This document shows positions 1-8,295 of a DNA stretch of 64,000 bases, one piece after another. Each line of letters begins with the position of its first letter. Within the stretch, counting starts at the first letter, position 1. This DNA is from Neolewinella aquimaris (GTDB taxonomy: Bacteria > Bacteroidota > Bacteroidia > Chitinophagales > Saprospiraceae), in contig NZ_JACIFF010000003.1 in assembly GCF_014197245.1 (NCBI RefSeq), forward strand, positions 322,077-386,076, in the 5' to 3' direction. A program made the translations under genes and the position numbers. The notes under the pieces are model-generated. The model saw only the letters and a program-made list of their open reading frames with translations. It ran no database searches and was not told where the DNA came from.

Positions 1-91
1 CAATGTAAAAGTCCTGCAAGGAAACCGGCGATTTTCGGGGGGAAAGCCATCCGCTACTAACCCGACATAACTACCCGGGCGGACACGGCGT

Positions 92-99
92 TATCTTCA
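92..99 (+). promoter_or_regulatory. Possible -7 element upstream of the DsbD-like gene
   Basis: TATCTTCA resembles the Bacteroidota -7 consensus TAnnTTTG but differs in the last two positions. It lies 36 bases before the ATG. No convincing -33 element was found. Confidence 0.25.
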
Positions 100-134
100 T
101 CATCCTTCGTCTTACCACGGTAAATTGTTTTCCC

Positions 135-2684
135 ATGGCGTTACGCCTGACTCTGCTGTTCAGTCTGCTTTCCGTTACCCTGTTCGCCCAGTTTGCCAGT
201 CCGATCTCCTGGACCTTCGAGCAACGGGCCCTGGGCGAGGACCGCTTCGAGCTGATCGCCACGGCAACTGCGGAAGACGGCTGGGCCATTTACAGTCAGC
301 ATACGGACGACGGTGGGCCCGTGCCGACCACCTTCTACTGGACGGAAGGCGACCACTACGAACGGATCGGCGAGGTAGAGGAATCCGGTCACCGCAAGGA
401 GGGAATGGACGAGCTGTTCGGCGTAAACGTGATCAAGTACCTGAGCGACGAGCCGGCGATCTTCACCCAGACCGTCCGGGTGACTGATTACACGACGCCC
501 ATCACCGGTGAGGTGGAATTCATGTGCTGCGACGACGAGCAGTGCCTGCCGCCGACGACCGAGGAGTTTGCTTTTAGCCTGAGTCCGCCGGCACCTGCGG
601 CCCCGCCCAAAGAAGCGACGGCTGTCCCTGTAGTGCCGGAAGAAGTAGCACCCGCCGCCGCCCCCACTGAAGTGAACGACCAACCGCAGGAGGAAGTGCT
701 GGCCACCTACACCGCCGCTACGCCCGCGCCGACCGAGAACGAGCCGGTAGCCTGGGAACTGCGCGTCGAAACGCTGGAGGGAAGCCGTTACCGAATATCC
801 ATGACCGGCACCATGATCGACGACTGGACCGTGTACAGCACCACCGTCGACCCGGAGATCGGGCCCATCCCGACCGAACTGGTAATCGACGAGGGCAGCG
901 GGGTGACGGCCATCGGGGAGGTCACCGAAACTTCCGCTACCCTCAAGAAAAAATACGATACAACCTGGGAGGCCGTGGTGAGTAAGATCGACGGAGGCAA
1001 CGTCACGTATTCCCAGGTTGTGCAACTAGAAGGGGATGCAACGGTGAGTGGGTACCTGACCTACCAGACCTGCAACGACGAAATGTGTCTGCCGCCCCGC
1101 GACCTGCCCTTCACCTTCGATCCGGCGGCCGGAGTAGCTACGCTGGACGGAATTGGTGGAGAAGCAGTAACGGATAGTGAGGTATTCGCCGAATCGGGGA
1201 CCGAAACGGAGGTATGCTTCAACACCGAACCGGCCGGAACGTGCAGCGAGGGGGAGGCCGTGACCCGGGGCAGAAGCCTCTGGGGGGTGTTCGGACTGGG
1301 GCTACTGGGCGGACTGTTCGCGCTGATCATGCCCTGCATCTTTCCGATGATCCCGCTGACGGTGAGCTTCTTTACGAAGAGCAGCGGCAGTCGGAGCCAG
1401 GGGGTGCAACGGGCGGCCCTCTACGGCTTCTTCATTTTCCTGATATACGTGCTGTTGAGTGTGCCCTTTCACCTAGTGGCGGGCATCGATCCCTCGATTT
1501 TGAACAGCATTGCCAGCAACGTCTGGCTGAATTTGGTCTTCTTTGCCGTTTTTCTGGTCTTTGCGGGGAGCTTTTTCGGCTTTTATGAGCTGGTGCTGCC
1601 GCAGAGTTGGAGCAATCGCGCCAGTCAGGCCGAGGGGACGGGGGGCGTAACGGGAATTTTCTTCATGGCGCTTACGCTCGCACTGGTCAGTTTTAGCTGT
1701 ACCGGTCCGATCCTGGGTAGCCTGCTGGTAGAGGCGGTGAGTGATGGTGCTTGGCCCCTAACGGCCGGTATGGCCGGATTCGGGGTGGCACTCGGCTTGC
1801 CCTTCGCCCTCTTTGCGGCCTTCCCCGGCGTGATGAACAGCATGCCCAAGTCGGGTGGCTGGCTCAATAGCGTGAAGGTGGTGCTGGGCTTCGTGGAGGT
1901 GGCCCTGGCCTTCAAGTTCCTGAGCAACGCCGATCTGGTGGGCGACTGGAACCTGCTGCGCATCGAACCCTTTTTGATCGTATGGATGCTGTGTTCTTTC
2001 GGAATTGCGGCTTACCTCTTCGGCTGGATCAGCTTCCCGCACGACAGCAGCAAGCGAAAAGTGGGGCCCGTGGCTGCCATTATTGCCGTTGCCGGCGTAC
2101 TGTTTACCGCTTACTTAGCCTTCGGGTTTACGACGAATAAAGAAACGGGCAGCTACCAATCTCTCAATCTGCTCAGTGGGATCGCACCGCCGGTGTGTTA
2201 CAGTTACCTCAATCCCTGTGATTGTCCGCAGGGCATCACCTGTTTTAAGGACCTGGATGCGGGTCTGGCTTACGCGCGTAAGGTGAATAAGCCGGTGATG
2301 CTGGACTTCACCGGCTACACTTGCGTCAATTGCCGCAAGATGGAGGAGAACGTCTGGAGCGAGGACCGGATCAACGAGCTTCTGACGGAGGACTTCGTAC
2401 TCATCAGCCTCTACGTCGACGACCGCAAGGAACTGCCCGAGGCGGAACACCGCGAGGTGGCGCGGCTGGACGGATCGGGGCGTACCCAGAAGATCGATCA
2501 GGTGGGGGAGAAGTGGCACTATTTTCAACAGCAGGTTTTCCAGCACGCTACCCAGCCGTACTATGCGCTGGTTTCTCCCGATGGGCAGTTGCTGAATCCG
2601 CCGGTCGCCTACACTCCCGACGTGGAGGATTACGAAACATTCCTGCGGTGCGGCTTGTCGACCTTCGAACAGCTTTCCAAATAG
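135..2684 (+). CDS. DsbD-family protein-disulfide reductase (thiol:disulfide interchange protein)
   Basis: This predicted inner-membrane protein would pass electrons from cytoplasmic thioredoxin to periplasmic disulfides. A signal peptide covers about residues 1-19. Two DsbD N-terminal-type domains follow (about 20-150 and 200-330), each ending in a Cys-x4-Cys-Leu-Pro-Pro motif. A polytopic core (about 380-650) has the PCIFP cysteine near residue 401 and a second conserved cysteine near 522 (SFSCTGP). The C-terminal thioredoxin domain carries CVNC at about 730-733. At 849 residues it is longer than enterobacterial DsbD because the N-terminal domain is duplicated. An SCO gene starts 18 bases downstream, which suggests a joint role in periplasmic thiol or copper handling. 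The family is secure; the physiological partner is not known. Confidence 0.93.
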   Translation: MALRLTLLFSLLSVTLFAQFASPISWTFEQRALGEDRFELIATATAEDGWAIYSQHTDDGGPVPTTFYWTEGDHYERIGEVEESGHRKEGMDELFGVNVIKYLSDEPAIFTQTVRVTDYTTPITGEVEFMCCDDEQCLPPTTEEFAFSLSPPAPAAPPKEATAVPVVPEEVAPAAAPTEVNDQPQEEVLATYTAATPAPTENEPVAWELRVETLEGSRYRISMTGTMIDDWTVYSTTVDPEIGPIPTELVIDEGSGVTAIGEVTETSATLKKKYDTTWEAVVSKIDGGNVTYSQVVQLEGDATVSGYLTYQTCNDEMCLPPRDLPFTFDPAAGVATLDGIGGEAVTDSEVFAESGTETEVCFNTEPAGTCSEGEAVTRGRSLWGVFGLGLLGGLFALIMPCIFPMIPLTVSFFTKSSGSRSQGVQRAALYGFFIFLIYVLLSVPFHLVAGIDPSILNSIASNVWLNLVFFAVFLVFAGSFFGFYELVLPQSWSNRASQAEGTGGVTGIFFMALTLALVSFSCTGPILGSLLVEAVSDGAWPLTAGMAGFGVALGLPFALFAAFPGVMNSMPKSGGWLNSVKVVLGFVEVALAFKFLSNADLVGDWNLLRIEPFLIVWMLCSFGIAAYLFGWISFPHDSSKRKVGPVAAIIAVAGVLFTAYLAFGFTTNKETGSYQSLNLLSGIAPPVCYSYLNPCDCPQGITCFKDLDAGLAYARKVNKPVMLDFTGYTCVNCRKMEENVWSEDRINELLTEDFVLISLYVDDRKELPEAEHREVARLDGSGRTQKIDQVGEKWHYFQQQVFQHATQPYYALVSPDGQLLNPPVAYTPDVEDYETFLRCGLSTFEQLSK

Positions 2685-2702
2685 GACAGAATACCATTGC
2701 GC

Positions 2703-3407
2703 ATGACTTATTTACGCGGCCTTACTTTGCTTGCTGCTCTGACATTGGTCTCCTGTGGGCACGACCACGAAAACGGCGTCGATCCGGAGCATGCTCCGCC
2801 CTACCTGCAGCACCATCCGGTCGATTCGGAATCGGGGTATTACCTGACCGACAGCCTGGGCTTTCCGGGCAACCACCCCTTCGATCCGGAAACGGGAGTG
2901 GTTTCTCCGGAGCCGGTGCGGACCTGGAAGTACGTCGATCAGTCCAACCGCCCCTTCGGCAGTGAGGACCTGCGGGGTAAGGTGTACGTAGCCGACTTCT
3001 TCTTTACTTCCTGCCCGACCATCTGTCCGAAGGTGGCCAGTCAGATGCTGCGGTTAGAGGAAGAATTCGGGGACGATCCTGATTTTCGCCTCGTTTCCTT
3101 TACCGTCGATCCGAAGCGCGACACCCCGGAGCGGATGACCGATTATGCCAATAAACTGGGCATTAAGGACATGGATCGCTGGCGCTTCATCTACGGCGAC
3201 AAGTTCGAAATCTATGATCTGGATGAGGATTACCTGAGCATCGCCATGGAGAACGACGCCGCGCCGGGGGGATTCGATCACAGTGGGTATATCGTACTCG
3301 TGGATCGGGAGGGCTTCGTACGGGCCTACGCCAGCGGACTGGTGGAGGAAGAGGTCGATCACTTGATGGAGGACATCCGGCTGCTGCTGGATGAGAAGGC
3401 GCGCTAA
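2703..3407 (+). CDS. SCO1/SenC family lipoprotein
   Basis: This is a thioredoxin-fold copper-handling protein of the type used in cytochrome c oxidase CuA assembly or periplasmic thiol redox. A lipoprotein signal ends in LVSC at about residues 14-17. The copper-binding CPTIC cysteines are near residues 104 and 108, and the conserved histidine is in DHSGY near 193. All three metal ligands expected of the family are present. The ATG at 2703 was chosen; an in-frame TTG two codons upstream (2697) is possible. It follows the DsbD-like gene by 18 bases on the same strand, so the two are probably co-transcribed. An HD-domain gene converges on its 3' end. Confidence 0.93.
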   Translation: MTYLRGLTLLAALTLVSCGHDHENGVDPEHAPPYLQHHPVDSESGYYLTDSLGFPGNHPFDPETGVVSPEPVRTWKYVDQSNRPFGSEDLRGKVYVADFFFTSCPTICPKVASQMLRLEEEFGDDPDFRLVSFTVDPKRDTPERMTDYANKLGIKDMDRWRFIYGDKFEIYDLDEDYLSIAMENDAAPGGFDHSGYIVLVDREGFVRAYASGLVEEEVDHLMEDIRLLLDEKAR

Positions 3408-3423
3408 CTAGCCTGAATTCCGA

Positions 3424-4047
3424 TCAGAGATTGCGGAGTTCACGCCAGAGGTTTTCCCGGGCGGGTGTTTCGTATTCCTGGCGGCCCAATTCAGTGTGGT
3501 AGATATGCGGCCGATCGAGCAGGTTAGTGAGGGTCTTGATCCGTCCGGTACGGAAGACGAAACCGGGAAACATCCAGAACTCTTTGCGAATGGCGTCGGC
3601 ATAGCGGTCGTAGCTGATGGGATCGCGCGCCAGTACGGCCAGGTCCAGGTCGTTGAGCAGTGCTTCGTCGCCGTCGTCGTCGGGGGAAGGGCGGTGCTTT
3701 TTGGTCGACAAGATGAGCCGGCGACAGCGGTCGATGCGGCCCTCGCTGAGATTACCTTCCCGCCGGAGCATTTTGACCGCGGACTGGGCGCTGCGGGCTT
3801 CGTTGTCGGCCCTGGTTGGTTGGTACACGATGTCGTGGTAGATCAGTGCTACTCCAAAGATCAGTGGGTCCAAGGGAAGCGGGTCGGCGCCGGCCGCTGA
3901 TTGGTGCCGTTTAAGGTGGGTCAGCATCTCATTGAGGTGGTCCAGGTTGTGGTATGGCCGACCCGCGTAGGCACGTCTGATGTTCTTCCAGTCGACCAAC
4001 GAACTGGACAGTTGAGCCTGCACCTCGAAAAAATACGCTTCGATCAC
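3424..4047 (-). CDS. HD-domain metal-dependent phosphohydrolase-like protein
   Basis: The 207-residue product resembles the small predicted HD-superfamily phosphohydrolases of Bacteroidota. It has the early RPYHNLDHL histidine cluster, then IYHDIVYQ with adjacent His-Asp, a following DNEARSA segment, and LLNDLDLAVL with a later conserved Asp. These are the expected metal ligands; the substrate is unknown. The start is uncertain. The frame is open to 4158, which would overlap nadC by 11 bases on the opposite strand, but the similarity-like part begins at the GTG at 4047, and that choice leaves the divergent nadC promoter element (4081) outside the coding region. Confidence 0.8.
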   Translation of the reverse strand: MIEAYFFEVQAQLSSSLVDWKNIRRAYAGRPYHNLDHLNEMLTHLKRHQSAAGADPLPLDPLIFGVALIYHDIVYQPTRADNEARSAQSAVKMLRREGNLSEGRIDRCRRLILSTKKHRPSPDDDGDEALLNDLDLAVLARDPISYDRYADAIRKEFWMFPGFVFRTGRIKTLTNLLDRPHIYHTELGRQEYETPARENLWRELRNL

Positions 4048-4056
4048 GGGGTACGA

Positions 4057-4088
4057 TTTACCGGTGGTAGCGGGAAGGCGTACCTTTG
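4057..4088 (+). promoter_or_regulatory. Candidate nadC promoter (-33/-7)
   Basis: TACCTTTG at 4081-4088 matches the Bacteroidota -7 consensus TAnnTTTG exactly. A TTTA about 20 bases upstream (4057-4060) could serve as the -33 element. The nadC ATG lies about 60 bases downstream. Confidence 0.45.
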
Positions 4089-4147
4089 CCGCCAGGGACC
4101 TAACTGAATAGACTGCCAGACGTCTGGTAGCGCACCAAAGTAAACAT

Positions 4148-5011
4148 ATGTCGGCCAAAATAGACGAAAGCTTACGTCAACGCATACTGCAATTTATCAA
4201 CGAAGCCCTTGCCGAAGACGTCGGCCCCGGTGACTTCACCAGCGAGGCAACCATCCCCGTGAATAAGCGGGACACCGCCAGGCTTTTAGTCAAGGATGTC
4301 GGCATCCTGGCCGGAGTAGAGGTAGCCAAGATGATCTTCAGCGCAGTCGATCCCAGTATGGAGTTCGAACAGAAAATGGAGGACGGCGACCTGATGCACG
4401 TAGGCGACGAAGCCTTCTTCGTGACCTGCAACACGCGGGCCTTACTCCAGGCCGAACGCCTGGTACTCAACACCATGCAGCGCATGAGTGGCATCGCTAC
4501 ACTGGCCAATCGCTACTCCTTCGAAGTGGAAGATTTGCCGGTTAAGGTGCTCGACACGCGAAAAACAACGCCCAATCTGCGTTTCCTCGAGAAGTGGGCG
4601 GTGCGCCTGGGCGGAGCTTACAACTACCGCGACGGGCTCTACGATCGCATCATGATCAAAGACAACCACGTGGATGCGGCAGGTTCCCTCACGAAGGCCA
4701 TTGAGGGCGTACAGTCTTTCTTCCGCGAGAACGCCATGCAACTTCCCATCACAGTGGAGGTCCGCAATCTGGTGGAACTGATGGAAGTGCTCGAGGTGGG
4801 CCAGATCGACCGCATTATGCTCGATAACTTCGAGATTCCCCTGCTCCGCGAAGCCGTAGCGCACATCGACGGCCGGTACGAGACGGAGGCCAGCGGCGGC
4901 ATCACCCTCGATAGCATTCGGGAAGTCGGAGAAACCGGGGTAGACTTCATCTCTGTAGGCGCACTCACGCACTCGGCCGTTAGCCTGGATCTCAGCCTGA
5001 AGGTGGTATAG
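4148..5011 (+). CDS. nadC: Nicotinate-nucleotide diphosphorylase (carboxylating), quinolinate phosphoribosyltransferase
   Basis: The enzyme converts quinolinate and PRPP to nicotinate mononucleotide, CO2 and pyrophosphate in de novo NAD synthesis. Its 287 residues match the family's usual length. Family motifs are all present: DTRKTTPNLR at about 136-145, the GGAYNYRDGL phosphate-binding stretch, IKDNH near 170, EVRNL, IMLDNF and EASGGI toward the C-terminus. The other de novo NAD genes (nadA, nadB) are not in the window. It is divergent from the HD-domain gene and convergent with ssb, so it appears to be monocistronic. Confidence 0.97.
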   Translation: MSAKIDESLRQRILQFINEALAEDVGPGDFTSEATIPVNKRDTARLLVKDVGILAGVEVAKMIFSAVDPSMEFEQKMEDGDLMHVGDEAFFVTCNTRALLQAERLVLNTMQRMSGIATLANRYSFEVEDLPVKVLDTRKTTPNLRFLEKWAVRLGGAYNYRDGLYDRIMIKDNHVDAAGSLTKAIEGVQSFFRENAMQLPITVEVRNLVELMEVLEVGQIDRIMLDNFEIPLLREAVAHIDGRYETEASGGITLDSIREVGETGVDFISVGALTHSAVSLDLSLKVV

Positions 5012-5224
5012 TAAAAAGACCAGCACTCACTCGCCCTGGGGGGGGGGGAGGAATGCCGGTCCCGACCTTTCCTGCTGTTCGTCTGGGTGAAGAAAACGCG
5101 CCTATGGTTTCTCTAAGCGGTAGACGGATCCGGGGTAAGGCGTCATTACGTTGCAAAAATGTCCTCCCTTCCGTATCCGGTTATGTGATTAAAGGATGAA
5201 AGGAAGGTGGGTGCCCAACTGCAT

Positions 5225-5695
5225 TCAGAAGGGCAGGTCTTCGGCCGGGGTAACGGATGTTTTTTCCGACTTCTTCGTTGCCCGCCGCTTCGAGGTCTTC
5301 TTGGGTGCGGGCTCGGCTACCTCCATTTCGGCGGTTTCGTGATCGGCGTCGCTCGTGCTGCGCTCCTTTGCACTCAGGAAGGTGAATTCCTCGAGGATGA
5401 TCTCGGCGCTGCTTCGCTGCTGCTCGTACTTGTCCGTCCACTTATTGTAACGAAGCATGCCGGTAAGAGCGATCTGAGTGCCCTTGGTGAGGTAGCGCTC
5501 GAGGGTATCAACCAACTTGCCGTATGCCTTGACGCGATGCCACTCGGTGCGGGTGACCTTCTCCCCTTCGCGGTTGCGGTAGCTGTCGTTGGTGGCCAGG
5601 CTGAATTCGATCACCCGGTTGCCGCTCGGCAGCGTCTTGGTGATGGGAAGCTGACCGACGTTACCGATGAGGGTTACACTGTTACGTACATTCAT
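5225..5695 (-). CDS. ssb: Single-stranded DNA-binding protein
   Basis: The 156-residue protein opens with the OB-fold start NSVTLIGNVGQLP and contains the conserved FSLATNDSY and TEWHRV segments at about 30-55. A charged, lysine- and glutamate-rich linker leads to the acidic tip ending DLPF, the tail that recruits replication and repair partners. It would coat single-stranded DNA during replication, repair and recombination. It lies alone, convergent with nadC and divergent from the endonuclease III gene; the 375 bases upstream are AT-rich in part. Confidence 0.96.
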   Translation of the reverse strand: MNVRNSVTLIGNVGQLPITKTLPSGNRVIEFSLATNDSYRNREGEKVTRTEWHRVKAYGKLVDTLERYLTKGTQIALTGMLRYNKWTDKYEQQRSSAEIILEEFTFLSAKERSTSDADHETAEMEVAEPAPKKTSKRRATKKSEKTSVTPAEDLPF

Positions 5696-6070
5696 GATAA
5701 AAAGGATTGGTAATGGCTCGTGCCCCTTGTCGCATTAATAATGGACACAAGCATTGGTGATGAAATGTGCCGCCGGTCGATCGCTGATGAAGCAGTACAC
5801 CATGCTTTCAATCGGTGACGATGCAAAGGTGAAGGCATCCCAATCCAGTAATCGTCATTTAAACGCATACTTGCGAGTATAAATGTATGTAAACGTATAA
5901 AAACGATTATGAATATTGTAAAATATTCATTCCCAGTTAGTTGTACGTTTTTTGAGTTTCAAGCATTTTTCAAGTTTTGTGACCATTTATCGAGTAACTT
6001 TCCAGAATCCTGGGCGGATCAGACCTATGCGCCGCCAAACATTTGGTGGATGGATACCGGTTTCTCATAC
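5696..6070. other. Divergent intergenic region between ssb and nth with an AT-rich core
   Basis: No convincing gene is seen. Bases about 5850-5990 are strikingly AT-rich against a GC-rich background. They hold a perfect 7-bp inverted repeat, GAATATT-gtaa-AATATTC, at 5911-5928 and several AAACG-like direct repeats. The endonuclease frame is open back to 5909, but the sequence there lacks family similarity and the codon use of the gene. The region probably contains the promoters of both flanking genes. Confidence 0.5.
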
Positions 6071-6721
6071 ATGAGCGATTTCCCCATTCACTCCGTCCTG
6101 TCGCGTTGCGCCGGGGCCGTCGCCGATAAGGCACCCGCCGCCATGTTCGGTCTGCGCGACGAAGGCTACGACAGCCTCTACGAGCAACTGGTGAGCAGCA
6201 TCATCAGCGTCCGCACCTACGACGAGACGAGCACCGAAGTCAGCCGCAAGCTCTTCGCCCTGGCCCGTACGCCCGCAGATATGGTCCGCCTCGACCGGGA
6301 AACGCTCATCGAAACTATCAGCAAGTCCACCTTTGCCCCCGCCAAAGCGGATAACATCCTCGCCCTTAGCCGCAGCATCATCGAAAATTACGGAGGAGAA
6401 ACCCCGGCCGACTACGACCAGCTCATCGCCTTCCGCGGCGTCGGACCCAAAGTCGCCAGCCTTGCCCTCGGCGTTGCCCTCAATTATCCGATCATCGCCG
6501 TCGACATTCACGTCCACCGCATCACCAACCGCTGGGGCTATGTCGCCACAAAAACACCCGACCAAACCCGCGACGCCCTCACCAAAATTTTGCCCGAAGA
6601 CCTGTGGATAGAAATCAACCGCGTCCTCGTCCCCTTCGGCAAACACGTCTGCACCGGTACCCGTCCAAAATGCCAAAGCTGCCCGGTGGTTGATGACTGT
6701 GCGAGAGTGGGAGTGGGGTAG
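6071..6721 (+). CDS. nth: Endonuclease III-type base-excision DNA glycosylase/AP lyase
   Basis: This helix-hairpin-helix glycosylase would remove oxidised pyrimidines and cleave the abasic site. With the ATG at 6071 it has 216 residues, the normal size. The HhH loop is FRGVGPKVASLALG with the catalytic lysine at about 127. The catalytic aspartate is in VDIHVHR at about 145. The C-terminal 4Fe-4S motif Cys-x6-Cys-x2-Cys-x5-Cys is complete at 194, 201, 204 and 210. A longer reading from 5909 would add 54 unrelated residues from AT-rich DNA and was rejected. Endonuclease III is the best fit; a close HhH-GPD paralogue is possible. Confidence 0.92.
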   Translation: MSDFPIHSVLSRCAGAVADKAPAAMFGLRDEGYDSLYEQLVSSIISVRTYDETSTEVSRKLFALARTPADMVRLDRETLIETISKSTFAPAKADNILALSRSIIENYGGETPADYDQLIAFRGVGPKVASLALGVALNYPIIAVDIHVHRITNRWGYVATKTPDQTRDALTKILPEDLWIEINRVLVPFGKHVCTGTRPKCQSCPVVDDCARVGVG

Positions 6722-6724
6722 TCT

Positions 6725-6802
6725 TTTAGTTCGTTAGTCGTTTAGTGCGTTAGCGGGGCGAAATGACTAACCGACTAACAGACTACCGAACTAACCGACT
6801 AA
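6725..6802. repeat. TTAGTCG-type short repeats in inverted orientation between convergent genes
   Basis: After the nth stop the left half carries TTAGTTCG, TTAGTCG and TTAGTGCG units. The right half carries the complementary CTAACCGACTAAC type units up to the stop of the convergent DUF721 gene. The halves can fold on each other, so this may act as a bidirectional terminator made of degenerate heptamer-octamer repeats. Confidence 0.6.
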
Positions 6803-6803
6803 C

Positions 6804-7109
6804 TCACTTAATCACCACCTCCACCAAATACTCCTCCCCAAACTCCTCATTCAGTCGGGTGCGGATGCCTTCCCTTACCATCGTGAGCTGGTTGCGCAGG
6901 GGGGCATTGGTGACGTAGACGTAGAGTTTGCGGTTGCGGACCAGGAAGTCGCGGGTGTGCTGGGCTACGTGCTTGCCGAAGAATTTTTCCCAGACCATCT
7001 TCGTGCGGGCCTTGAAGTAGCCGGCCTCGTTGTGGTTGTTGCGAAGGAGGCGCATGAAGGCCATCTTCAGCTCCTGGGGCTCGGGTTTCTTTGGCGGGAT
7101 TTTGTACAT
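6804..7109 (-). CDS. DUF721 (DciA-like) protein
   Basis: The 101-residue product belongs to the DUF721 family. In many bacteria related proteins (DciA) load the replicative helicase; the precise role in Bacteroidota is not settled. Typical features are the basic N-terminus MYKIPPKKPEPQ, a helical segment around WEKFFGKHVAQHT and a beta-hairpin region with LYVYVTNAPLRNQL. The ATG at 7109 lies five bases after the recF stop, so the pair is evidently one operon. A longer in-frame start at 7190 would overlap recF by 76 bases and is less likely. Confidence 0.85.
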   Translation of the reverse strand: MYKIPPKKPEPQELKMAFMRLLRNNHNEAGYFKARTKMVWEKFFGKHVAQHTRDFLVRNRKLYVYVTNAPLRNQLTMVREGIRTRLNEEFGEEYLVEVVIK

Positions 7110-7114
7110 GGCGA

Positions 7115-8251
7115 CTACTCTTCCTCTAGAAACCGTTTCCACTCCGCTTCGTTGCGTGCCACACCGTCGACTACCAAAAATCGCTGCCACTCCACCGCGG
7201 GATCATGACTGATGAGGGAGGTAATGCGCTCCGGATCGGTATCGGTGATGAAGAGCTGACCGAATGTGGAACCCATCACCAGGCCGAGCAACTGCTTGAC
7301 CCGCTCGTGATCGAGCTTATCGAAGATGTCATCGAGCAGCAGGATCGGGGTACGATTAGTGCTGCGCTCAAGCAGGCGGTACTGAGCCAATTTCAGGGAA
7401 AGAACGAACGATTTCAACTGTCCCTGACTGGCAACCCGGCGCAGGGGATGCTCGTCCTGGGTGAACACCAGTTCGTCGCGGTGTATGCCCCCGGTGGTCC
7501 GTTGCAGGATGCGATCCTTTTCGGCGCGCTCGGCGAGTAGGGTTTCCCAGCCGGTATCCAGCAGTTGCGATTTATACTCCAGCCCCACTTCTTCCCGCCG
7601 TCCGCTGATGGTAGCGTACGCCTGGGTGAGCAATTCGGTGAACGGGTCCACGAATTCTTTTCGCTTCTCGAAGATGTACATCGCCGGTGCTTCCATTTGG
7701 GCATCGTACACACCGAGCAGTCCGGTATGGTCGGGGTGGCCTTCGAGTTCCTTCAGGCGGGCGTTGCGGTTGTCGAGCAGCCGGTTGTAGGTGATCAGGT
7801 GATTGAGGTACTGGGGATCGGTCTGGCTCAGGCTATTATCGAGCAATTTTCGACGGGTCGCACTGCCCTCGAGCACTAAATTAATGTCGTCGGGCGTCAC
7901 GATCACCACCGGATATCTACCCACGTGCTCGCTGATGCGCGCGTAAGCGGTGCCGTTGCGCTCGATCACCTTCCGCTGGCGCTTCCGTAATTTGACCACG
8001 ATGCGGTCTTCCCGCTCGTCGTCCAGTACAAACGTCCCACCGATCCTTGCCCCCCGGTCCCCGTGGCGGATGCTGTACTGATCCACGGTACTGCCGTACC
8101 CCTTGCTCATACAGAGGTAGTATATGGCCTCCAGCAGATTGGTCTTTCCCGCCCCGTTAAATCCCACGAAACAGTTCAACCGCGGCGAGAAGTCCAGGTG
8201 CTGACTTTCGTAGTTCTTGAACTGGGTGAGCTTGAGGTGGGAAAGGTGCAA
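7115..8251 (-). CDS. recF: DNA replication and repair protein RecF
   Basis: This SMC-like ATPase helps load RecA at single-strand gaps. The 378 residues include the N-terminal MHLSHLKLTQFKNYE signature, Walker A GFNGAGKT at 30-37, the ABC signature region SQGQLKS near 275 and Walker B ILLLDDIFDKLD near 302. The start codon is TTG: an in-frame stop lies three codons upstream and the N-terminus fits the family only from this TTG. The DUF721 gene follows immediately. The promoter must lie in, or just downstream of, the tandem repeat array at 8296-8905. Confidence 0.95.
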   Translation of the reverse strand: MHLSHLKLTQFKNYESQHLDFSPRLNCFVGFNGAGKTNLLEAIYYLCMSKGYGSTVDQYSIRHGDRGARIGGTFVLDDEREDRIVVKLRKRQRKVIERNGTAYARISEHVGRYPVVIVTPDDINLVLEGSATRRKLLDNSLSQTDPQYLNHLITYNRLLDNRNARLKELEGHPDHTGLLGVYDAQMEAPAMYIFEKRKEFVDPFTELLTQAYATISGRREEVGLEYKSQLLDTGWETLLAERAEKDRILQRTTGGIHRDELVFTQDEHPLRRVASQGQLKSFVLSLKLAQYRLLERSTNRTPILLLDDIFDKLDHERVKQLLGLVMGSTFGQLFITDTDPERITSLISHDPAVEWQRFLVVDGVARNEAEWKRFLEEE

Positions 8252-8295
8252 GTAGATTTACAATTTACAAAGGACGATGTACAAAGTACCATTTT

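Noticed and set aside
5038-5048. Run of eleven G between nadC and ssb as a phase-variable switch
   Set aside because: It lies between the 3' ends of two convergent housekeeping genes, where slippage would have no promoter or frame effect.
5909-6070. N-terminal extension of the endonuclease III gene
   Set aside because: The added 54 residues come from AT-rich intergenic DNA with no family similarity; the ATG at 6071 gives normal length.
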